From an uncultured Erysipelotrichaceae bacterium (lineage in GTDB: Bacteria > Bacillota_I > Bacilli_A > Erysipelotrichales > Erysipelotrichaceae), in assembly GCA_937957895.1 (NCBI GenBank), contig CALFEZ010000338.1:1-5026 (forward strand): a stretch of DNA of 5,026 nt. The letters run 5' to 3'. Below the pieces are notes generated by a model. That model ran no database searches. It was not told where the DNA came from and worked only from the letters and a program-made list of their open reading frames with translations. Positions 1-4,632 of the stretch are shown here, in pieces. Made by a program: the position numbers and the translations under genes. How positions within the stretch are numbered: the stretch's first letter is position 1; each line of letters starts with the position of its first letter.

Positions 1-83
1 CAAAGCTGCACAAAGAAGGCCATCTCAAAGTGATCGGGCACAAGAAAATATTGATTTATGACAAAAAAATATCGTCGATGTGA
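1..83 (+). CDS. C-terminal end of a putative Crp/Fnr-family transcriptional regulator (5' truncated)
   Basis: The window opens inside a reading frame whose codons begin at base 3 and run 26 residues to a TGA at 81-83. The peptide starts KLHKEGHLKVIGHKKILIYD and ends KKISSM. An alternating basic and hydrophobic pattern (L..EG.LKV.G.KKILIYD) is what follows the recognition helix in the winged-helix domain of Crp/Fnr regulators, where a short beta hairpin closes the protein. Only this tail is visible, so the ligand-binding domain and any iron-sulfur cysteines cannot be judged. Its stop lies in the loop and descending arm of an intrinsic terminator, and the photolyase begins 23 bases downstream on the same strand. 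Other winged-helix families could end similarly, so the family call is tentative; that this is a coding tail is more certain. Confidence 0.5.
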   Translation, partial: KLHKEGHLKVIGHKKILIYDKKISSM

Positions 84-93
84 CGATATTTTT
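65..93 (+). terminator. Intrinsic terminator of the upstream regulator gene
   Basis: AAAAATATCGTC (65-76) and GACGATATTTTT (82-93) form a perfect 12-bp stem with a 5-base loop (77-81), ending in T residues. The stop codon of the upstream gene (81-83) lies inside the hairpin. Only 13 bases separate its last T from the photolyase ATG, and they hold the photolyase ribosome binding site. The stem is A/T rich apart from a central CG..C block, so read-through is plausible. Confidence 0.8.
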
Positions 94-106
94 AGAAGGT
101 GGAAAG

Positions 107-1396
107 ATGAGAAAAGTCATTTACTGGACATCAAGAGCAATCAGAGTCGAAGACAATCCGGCGCTTTTTCATGCTTATCAACATGCGGTTGACCATGATG
201 CCCAACTGGAAGTCGTGTTTTTTGTATGGCCTTTGTTTGATAGTGCCAACATGCGCAACATGGATTTTCTGTTGCATGGTGTTTTGGAAATGGCAAACAA
301 GCTTACAGCACTTCATATTCCTTTGAGAGTATATCAAAGTGATCCCATTCAATACTTTTCCAATGAGCTGAACACATCACGATTGTTGATGGTCGTGACA
401 GAGCAACACGTCCTCAAACCAGTCAAACAAGTCCACCAAAAAGTGAAGGATCTACTATCAAAACAAGGTGTTGCTTTTGATACAGTCAATACGGCAATGG
501 TGGTACCGATCGAAATGGCATCGGATAAACTGGAGTATGCAGCCAGGACATTCAGACCAAAGATCATGAGTGTCTACAAAGACTATTTGCCTTTGTTGCC
601 TTTGTTAAGGCCATTGAATCAAGCATGTGAGGGTGTTTTTGATCAAAGGCAACTCAATCAAATCCTTGAGTCGGGTCACCACTGGCAGCAACTACCTCTG
701 TCCTTTTTAGTTCCGGGAGAAACCGCTGCCAAAGAACGATTGGCTCAGTTTATCCAACATGGTCTGCCTCATTATCATCGTCGCAATGAATATCACAGCC
801 AGGGACAGTCGATGCTTTCGGCATATCTTCACTTTGGTATGCTCTCACCCAAGATCATGATCCGAGAGGTAGAAAAAACAGGGCATGCCAATGCTCCGTT
901 GTTTGTTGAGGAAGCTCTCGTTCGTCGTGAGTTGGCAGAGAATTATTGCCATTACAATGAAAACTATGATTCTTTAAAAGGTGCCTGGCCTTGGGCGATC
1001 GAAACGCTAAAGCAGCATCTTCATGATCCGCGTGAATACGAGTACACATTGGAGCAATTTGAAGCTGCCAACACACACGATGATCTATGGAATTTTTGTC
1101 AAAAGCAAGTGCTGGACACGGGGTGTCTGCATTCGTATCTGCGTATGTACTGGGCAAAGATGGTACTATATTGGACCAAACAACCTCAAGATGCCATTAA
1201 GATTTTGATCCATCTCAATGACACATACATGTTGGATGGTCGTGATCCCAATGGATATACAGGCATCATGTGGAGTGTTGCCGGAGTCCATGACCGACCA
1301 TGGTTCAACAAACCCATTACCGGTTTGATCCGTCCGATGTCCAAAAATGGAACATTGAAGAAAACAAAGTTGGATTTTAAGATTCCAACTGAGTAA
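107..1396 (+). CDS. phr: Class II deoxyribodipyrimidine (CPD) photolyase
   Basis: This 429-residue flavoprotein uses light absorbed by FAD to split cyclobutane pyrimidine dimers in DNA. The N-terminal alpha/beta antenna domain opens with VIYWTSRAIRVEDNPAL, the class II form of the start. The C-terminal FAD and DNA-binding half carries the class II signatures: LSAYLHFGMLSPK, the VRRELAENYCHYNENYDSL block (about residues 272-290), LRMYWAKMVL, and LDGRDPNGYTGIMWS followed by GVHDRPW (from about residue 376). The length is normal for class II enzymes. The ATG at 107 was chosen because GAAGGTGG (96-102 region) sits just upstream; an in-frame GTG at 80 lies inside the terminator hairpin and would add nine residues unlike the family. 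I see no convincing promoter in the visible upstream bases, so expression may depend on read-through from the upstream gene. The 3' end overlaps the convergent HTH gene by 20 bp. The class assignment is firm. Confidence 0.95.
   Translation: MRKVIYWTSRAIRVEDNPALFHAYQHAVDHDAQLEVVFFVWPLFDSANMRNMDFLLHGVLEMANKLTALHIPLRVYQSDPIQYFSNELNTSRLLMVVTEQHVLKPVKQVHQKVKDLLSKQGVAFDTVNTAMVVPIEMASDKLEYAARTFRPKIMSVYKDYLPLLPLLRPLNQACEGVFDQRQLNQILESGHHWQQLPLSFLVPGETAAKERLAQFIQHGLPHYHRRNEYHSQGQSMLSAYLHFGMLSPKIMIREVEKTGHANAPLFVEEALVRRELAENYCHYNENYDSLKGAWPWAIETLKQHLHDPREYEYTLEQFEAANTHDDLWNFCQKQVLDTGCLHSYLRMYWAKMVLYWTKQPQDAIKILIHLNDTYMLDGRDPNGYTGIMWSVAGVHDRPWFNKPITGLIRPMSKNGTLKKTKLDFKIPTE
1368..1390 (-). terminator. 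Terminator-like hairpin at the convergent gene junction
   Basis: AGTTGGA (1368-1374) and TCCAACT (1384-1390) form a perfect 7-bp stem with a 9-base loop that carries the TAA stop of the - strand gene (1377-1379). Read on the - strand, the stem is followed by TTTGTTTTCTT (complement of bases upstream of 1369), a reasonable U-rich tract. Read on the + strand there is no immediate T run. The best use is termination of the HTH gene transcript inside the photolyase 3' end. The stem is short and the T tract interrupted, so this is a moderate call. Confidence 0.45.
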
Positions 1397-2957
1397 GTGT
1401 ATTTTGAAGCTGTTTTATTGTGGCATTTTTGTCCTTTAGATTTCGTGGGACTTCATCAAGTACTTTCTCCATATAATGACTCAGGGAGTTCAATAGATTG
1501 GCTTCATCACTGAAAAGACTGATATAGGGAGACTCCACTAAGTCGTTTGGCGTGAACACGACGCCTTGATGTTCTCTAAGTGCCATGTTAAAGTGCAACT
1601 GATTCGCAAGCTTGGATTTTGCGATCAGATGGATCTCAAAAAGATAGTATCTCTGCAAAGTAAAGATCATGTTTTTGATCGTTTGGATCAACTCATCTTT
1701 GGTGAGTGTGATTTTTGTGTTTTGAAAGAAAATGGGATCATAATGAGTGTAAGTTTGATGAGTGATCACACCAAGCAACAGTTCGATGGGCATCAGATTG
1801 GTGTAGGGGACTCTTTCAAATGCATCCTTTTTCGACTTTTTCCACTGTTTGATATGTCGCAGATAGAGAGTTTGTTGCTGCTTGGAGAAAGATCCCGAGT
1901 AGCGCTCAAACACGCTGTCTGGGAAAAAGTATGTATGAAACCCAGCACTGAAAGTGACTACGGGATAGTCAGAGTATGAGATATTCGTGATTGTTTCCAT
2001 AAACCGAAGCTGATCGATCGATCGATATGTTTCGATCAGTGGTTTGCAATGAACCAGTTTACCCAAAAACAAGGATTCAAACAACCCAACAGTTTCTTGA
2101 TCCTCATACAAAAAGCATATGTTTTCTTTGGGAGTCAAAAATGAAGAATAAGAAGTATATGCCATGGTATTCTTTAAAACGATGTGTGTTTCCTTTACGG
2201 GCCTGTCGATGTATTTGGGCATGTAATGTGATGTCGTGTTTCCCAGCAAATGCAATGGGATCCAGAAATTGAGATAGTTGATGTAATCTTCTTTGTCACG
2301 ATTGACGTTATGAAGCAGATGAATCTTGTGTTTTTTTAATACGAGTTGTTTTAGACTCGAACGCCAAGATACTTGAAAGTTGGGGTCTTCAAACCACCAA
2401 GCTGCTCCTTCATCGGAAGAAATGTACAGCTCAGTCGGTTTATCTAGTTCAAGAGCACGTTTGATCAGTAACGATGCAGCTTTGCGTTTTCCGGGGTAAT
2501 CATGAAAAAGATGATACGATCTTTTGGTTCTCTCATGTCCGTAAGAAGAAACTTTGCCAATACTTTTGACTGCTAGATCCAACTCATTTGATAAGATGGG
2601 CAAGGCTTGTTGAGAAAGCGTTATGGAAGGGGTAGGTGCTTGTTTTTCAGAAAGTTCATTGCTTTGGTGGATACTGAGCCATTTAATCAGCAACTCCAGA
2701 TGATCATCGATGTTCGGCGACTGAAGTTTTTGATATGCGAATATTTCCTGCAAGAAGCTTTTCTGCTGTTTGGTGGGATGGAAGCTCAGAAAGTAAGTTG
2801 CAATGGCTTGATACTGATCGGATTTCGGTGATGGGACCCGTGTCCCATTTCGCCATCTGCTGACCAAAGAAGGATCGACGTTGCATGCGACAGAAAGCTG
2901 TTTGTTGCTGATTTGAAAAAGGTCCATAAGCCTGATCAAGCGATTTTGAAAGTTCAT
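1377..2957 (-). CDS. XRE-like HTH protein with large uncharacterised C-terminal region
   Basis: This 526-residue protein has an N-terminal Cro/C1-type helix-turn-helix at about residues 5-45: ISNKQLSVACNVDPSLVSRW followed by RNGTRVPSP, the usual pattern of positioning helix, turn, recognition helix and exit loop. The rest I cannot assign to a named domain. A linker (about 80-125) leads to a mixed alpha/beta region with distinctive stretches ELYISSDEGAAWWFEDP (176-192), KIHLLHNVNRDKEDY (211-225) and FWIPLHLLGN (231-240), then a helical C-terminus. I recall large Bacillota HTH proteins with a similar 'WW..DP' and 'IHN.NRD' layout, but not their function. No signal peptide or membrane segment is apparent, so it is probably cytoplasmic. 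The ATG is supported by TGGAGGA (complement of 2966-2972) 8 bases upstream. The promoter region holds a perfect palindrome and TGTCA half-sites, suggesting autoregulation. It is convergent with, and overlaps, the photolyase gene. Confidence 0.85.
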   Translation of the reverse strand: MNFQNRLIRLMDLFQISNKQLSVACNVDPSLVSRWRNGTRVPSPKSDQYQAIATYFLSFHPTKQQKSFLQEIFAYQKLQSPNIDDHLELLIKWLSIHQSNELSEKQAPTPSITLSQQALPILSNELDLAVKSIGKVSSYGHERTKRSYHLFHDYPGKRKAASLLIKRALELDKPTELYISSDEGAAWWFEDPNFQVSWRSSLKQLVLKKHKIHLLHNVNRDKEDYINYLNFWIPLHLLGNTTSHYMPKYIDRPVKETHIVLKNTMAYTSYSSFLTPKENICFLYEDQETVGLFESLFLGKLVHCKPLIETYRSIDQLRFMETITNISYSDYPVVTFSAGFHTYFFPDSVFERYSGSFSKQQQTLYLRHIKQWKKSKKDAFERVPYTNLMPIELLLGVITHQTYTHYDPIFFQNTKITLTKDELIQTIKNMIFTLQRYYLFEIHLIAKSKLANQLHFNMALREHQGVVFTPNDLVESPYISLFSDEANLLNSLSHYMEKVLDEVPRNLKDKNATIKQLQNTLTQLES

Positions 2958-2981
2958 TTTTTCTATCCTCCAACATCAGAT

Positions 2982-3042
2982 TGACACAATTTGTCATGTT
3001 TTGTCAATGACAAAACAGAGATATATGATGCATTGTCATTGA
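2982..3042. promoter_or_regulatory. Putative operator cluster: 21-bp palindrome and phased TGTCA half-sites
   Basis: A perfect 21-bp palindrome spans 2997-3017, with half-site TGTTTTGTCA, central A (3007), and half-site TGACAAAACA. Further TGTCA/TGACA elements lie at 2982 (TGACA), 2992 (TGTCA) and 3034 (TGTCA). Starts at 2982, 2992 and 3002 are exactly 10 bp apart, about one helical turn, so a protein could bind them on one face. The palindrome overlaps -35-like hexamers on both strands (TTGTCA at 3001-3006 on +, TTGACA at 3007-3002 on -). The natural candidate binder is the HTH protein encoded immediately to the left, but that is inference. Confidence 0.6.
3001..3029 (+). promoter_or_regulatory. 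Rightward sigma-A-type promoter inside the operator
   Basis: TTGTCA (3001-3006) and TATGAT (3024-3029) are separated by 17 bp, each one mismatch from consensus. Predicted initiation is near 3036. The -35 box is within the palindrome, so a bound repressor would block it. The first thing downstream is the terminator at 3103-3126, not a gene start. Confidence 0.55.
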
Positions 3043-3127
3043 TTTTAGTATACTATGGTATTAACAACATACGTGGGTGGGACTGATGCCTTCAAAAGCA
3101 TCAAAAAAGGCTTCAAGCCTTTTTTTA
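3036..3127 (+). ncRNA. Possible short terminated transcript (small RNA or leader), about 90 nt
   Basis: Between the predicted start of the 3001-3029 promoter and the terminator at 3103-3126 I see no ribosome binding site with an ORF of its own. A small hairpin TGATGC (3084-3089) / GCATCA (3098-3103) precedes the terminator. GCCTT (3088-3092) could alternatively pair with AAGGC (3107-3111) in the terminator's left arm, a weak 5-bp competitor. Either this is a stand-alone small RNA or an attenuated leader for the glyoxalase gene. The existence of the RNA is inferred from promoter plus terminator only. Confidence 0.3.
3103..3126 (+). terminator. Intrinsic terminator upstream of the glyoxalase-like gene
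   Basis: AAAAAAGGCT (3103-3112) pairs perfectly with AGCCTTTTTT (3116-3125) around a 3-base loop, leaving a run of seven T (3120-3126) followed by ATTTTT. No + strand gene precedes it in the intergenic region and no - strand gene lies to its right, so it must act on a transcript started between the two divergent genes. Confidence 0.75.
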
Positions 3128-3144
3128 TTTTTATCGGTGATTTC

Positions 3145-3153
3145 TGATATGAT
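3145..3153 (+). promoter_or_regulatory. Extended -10 promoter of the glyoxalase/exonuclease unit
   Basis: TGATATGAT gives an extended -10 (TGn followed by TATGAT at 3148-3153). No good -35 box is present 17 bp upstream, where only T-rich sequence occurs. Initiation near 3160 would give a very short 5' leader that begins right at the ribosome binding site (AGAGGTG, 3164-3170). Confidence 0.5.
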
Positions 3154-3175
3154 AAGATATGAAAGAGGTGTCATC

Positions 3176-3553
3176 ATGAAGTTTGAGTTCAATCATTTTA
3201 ATTTTAATGTCAGTGATCTTCAAAAAAGTCTTCAATTTTATGACAAAGCTTTGGGTTTAAAAGAAGTCCGTCGTAAAGTAGCTGAAGATGGAAGATACAT
3301 CATCGTGTTTCTGACTGATGAAATGACCGATTTTAAGTTAGAGCTTACCTGGCTCAAAGACCACCCGGAAGCATATGATCTGGGAGAGCAGGAGTTTCAT
3401 TTGGCAGTATTGGTCGACGATTACGATGCAGCATTTTCACATCATCAGAAGATGGATGCCATCGTATATGAAAACAAAGAAATGGGACTGTATTTTTTGG
3501 AAGATCCGGATGGCTACTGGATCGAGATCCTTCCAAAAAATCGCAAACGCTGA
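3176..3553 (+). CDS. VOC-family protein, glyoxalase I-like (lactoylglutathione lyase family)
   Basis: This 125-residue single-domain member of the vicinal oxygen chelate superfamily most resembles bacterial glyoxalase I, which isomerises the methylglyoxal-thiol hemithioacetal. The paired beta-alpha-beta modules are visible: HFNFNVSDLQKSLQFYDKAL (residues 7-26), KLELTWL (54-60), EFHLAVLVDD (73-82) and GLYFLEDPDGYWIEILP (104-120). The four metal ligands of GloA fall in place as H7, E56, H75 and E117, so an active metalloenzyme is likely; the short form without a long insertion resembles Ni-type enzymes. The thiol cofactor is unknown, since many Bacillota lack glutathione. The ATG at 3176 follows AGAGGTG (3164-3170). 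A longer in-frame start (GTG 3077) would translate through the terminator and is rejected. It lies 5 bp upstream of the exonuclease gene. The exact substrate is less sure than the fold. Confidence 0.85.
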   Translation: MKFEFNHFNFNVSDLQKSLQFYDKALGLKEVRRKVAEDGRYIIVFLTDEMTDFKLELTWLKDHPEAYDLGEQEFHLAVLVDDYDAAFSHHQKMDAIVYENKEMGLYFLEDPDGYWIEILPKNRKR

Positions 3554-3558
3554 TTTCG

Positions 3559-4125
3559 ATGGCCAAAATCGTGGCCATTGATTTTGAGCTGGCCAACCGA
3601 CATTTTTTGAGCGCCTGTGCATTGGGAATCGTCGTATTGGATGATGGTGTGATCACATTTGAAAAAGGATATTTGATCAAGCCACCGATAGAACACGGGG
3701 ACTTTTTGGATGAGTTTGTCATGATCCACCACATTCAAGCGCAGGATGTGGTCCATGCGATGTCATTTGACATGCTTTTTGATAAAATCAGACATCATTT
3801 TGATGATGCCATAATCATTGCTCATAATGCTGAGTTTGATATCAGCATCCTTAGGGAACTGTTGATGTATCACGATATTCAACTGAATCCTGTTAAATAT
3901 GCTTGTACGGTGGAACTGGCACGAAGGACCATCCGCGGTCTTAGCAATTACAAACTCAACACCGTCGCCGGTTTTTTGGGTGTCGATCTGGATCATCATC
4001 AGGCTCACAGTGATGCCAAAGCATGCTGTCAGATCGCTCTGTATGGGTTGGCTAAGTTCAGACTTGAAGATTTGGAGGAGTTGTGCAGATTGGTGCATGT
4101 AAGAATCAAGACGCTTGGACTTTGA
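3559..4125 (+). CDS. DEDDh 3'-5' exonuclease (DnaQ/epsilon-like)
   Basis: This 188-residue stand-alone exonuclease of the DnaQ-like RNase T superfamily removes nucleotides from DNA or RNA 3' ends using two metal ions. All catalytic residues are visible: D8 and E10 in IVAIDFE (Exo I), D94 in IIAHNAEFDISIL (Exo II), and H147 and D152 in HHQAHSDA (Exo III), giving the DEDDh pattern. The usual KLNTVAGFLGV helix precedes Exo III. There is no polymerase, helicase, BRCT or UvrC-like domain, only a short helical C-terminus (about 164-188). Such proteins are often annotated as DNA polymerase III epsilon-like but need not be part of the replicase. Only 5 bp separate it from the glyoxalase stop, and no clear Shine-Dalgarno precedes the ATG, so translation is probably coupled. 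No clear terminator follows; a repeat structure lies at 4131-4168. Confidence 0.88.
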   Translation: MAKIVAIDFELANRHFLSACALGIVVLDDGVITFEKGYLIKPPIEHGDFLDEFVMIHHIQAQDVVHAMSFDMLFDKIRHHFDDAIIIAHNAEFDISILRELLMYHDIQLNPVKYACTVELARRTIRGLSNYKLNTVAGFLGVDLDHHQAHSDAKACCQIALYGLAKFRLEDLEELCRLVHVRIKTLGL

Positions 4126-4130
4126 AAATA

Positions 4131-4168
4131 TTACATGCAGCTGTAAATAGTGCAGCTGTTGTTACATG
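4131..4168. repeat. Nested repeat structure between the exonuclease and pyrophosphatase-like genes
   Basis: TTACATG occurs at 4131-4137 and 4162-4168, flanking two copies of CAGCTGT (4138-4144 and 4153-4159). Because CATG and CAGCTG are palindromic, the units are direct and inverted repeats at once. CAGCTGTA (4138-4145) can pair with TGCAGCTG (4151-4158), with one G-U, to form a hairpin. There is no T run after it, so a classic terminator is unlikely. It ends directly at the -35 box of the next gene (4169), a typical position for an operator. Confidence 0.4.
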
Positions 4169-4197
4169 TTTACATCGATGATCAATTCGGTTATAAT
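4169..4197 (+). promoter_or_regulatory. Near-consensus sigma-A-type promoter of the pyrophosphatase-like gene
   Basis: TTTACA (4169-4174) and TATAAT (4192-4197) are separated by 17 bp; the -10 is exact and the -35 has one mismatch. Predicted initiation near 4204 gives a leader of about 15 bases containing GAAGAGGA (4205-4212). This is the best-looking promoter in the window. Confidence 0.8.
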
Positions 4198-4218
4198 GCT
4201 TTTTGAAGAGGAATAACT

Positions 4219-4608
4219 ATGAATCATCTTGAGAATAACGCATACTTTTGGCAAAAAATCGATACTCTCTACTTCTCAAATCGATTGGTGATCGCCAGAG
4301 AGAAGGGCTCTATCCATCCGAAATACCACAATCTTATCTATCCCGTGGACTATGGGTATCTTGAGGATACGCAAAACAAGGAAAGCGAAGGCATCGCCGT
4401 ATACAAAGGATCTGGCAATGATTACATGGTAAAGACACTTGTGGTTGCGGCAGACATCCTGAAAAAAGAAATCGATGTCAAGCTTCTGGTCGGTTGTGAT
4501 GCCCAGGAGGAAGAAGAGATCCTTCGGTTCTTGAATCAGACAGACTTTCAAAAATCCGTAGTAGTTCGCCGCAGTCATGAAATACCTAGCTGGGCGATCA
4601 GTGAATAA
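4219..4608 (+). CDS. Small inorganic pyrophosphatase-like protein lacking the metal-binding signature
   Basis: This 129-residue protein aligns by eye with the core of family I inorganic pyrophosphatases: a basic strand IAREKGSIHPKY (25-36), then NLIYPVDYGYLEDT (38-51), matching the YP.(N/D)YGY element of true enzymes. The next element in true enzymes is the D-x-D-P-x-D signature that binds catalytic Mg2+. Here the corresponding stretch is about KESEGIAVYKG (54-64), with acidic E55 and E57 but no DPxD. The protein is also shorter than typical bacterial enzymes (about 175 residues). Similar short proteins exist in Bacillota and are annotated as pyrophosphatase or pyrophosphatase-like. Hydrolysis of PPi is therefore doubtful; another phosphate ligand or a regulatory role is possible but not shown. 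A second region IDVKLLVGCDAQEEEEILRF (85-104) looks like a strand followed by an acidic helix. Start, ribosome binding site and promoter are all clear. A terminator overlaps its stop codon. Confidence 0.75.
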   Translation: MNHLENNAYFWQKIDTLYFSNRLVIAREKGSIHPKYHNLIYPVDYGYLEDTQNKESEGIAVYKGSGNDYMVKTLVVAADILKKEIDVKLLVGCDAQEEEEILRFLNQTDFQKSVVVRRSHEIPSWAISE

Positions 4609-4631
4609 GCATGACTCATGCTTTTTTCTTT
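4607..4631 (+). terminator. Intrinsic terminator overlapping the stop of the pyrophosphatase-like gene
   Basis: AAGCATG (4607-4613) and CATGCTT (4617-4623) form a 7-bp stem with a 3-base loop, followed by a T-rich tract (4622-4632, one C). The first two stem bases belong to the TAA stop (4606-4608). The T tract runs to the base before the next gene's ATG at 4633. Confidence 0.7.
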
Positions 4632-4632
4632 T

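Noticed and set aside
80..106. Longer photolyase start at GTG 80
   Set aside because: It lies in the terminator hairpin, adds nine residues unlike class II N-termini, and the ATG at 107 has a good ribosome binding site.
855..1157. 100-codon open frame on the - strand
   Set aside because: Antisense shadow of the most conserved part of the photolyase.
1566..1979. 137-codon open frame on the + strand
   Set aside because: It lies wholly antisense to the HTH gene, shows no family resemblance and no convincing ribosome binding site.
3077..3175. Longer glyoxalase start at GTG 3077, giving 33 extra residues
   Set aside because: The extension would be translated through an intrinsic terminator, while ATG 3176 has a proper Shine-Dalgarno and begins exactly at the VOC domain.
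4138..4158. CAGCTG hairpin as terminator of the glyoxalase/exonuclease unit
   Set aside because: No T run follows the stem, so it is reported as a repeat structure instead.
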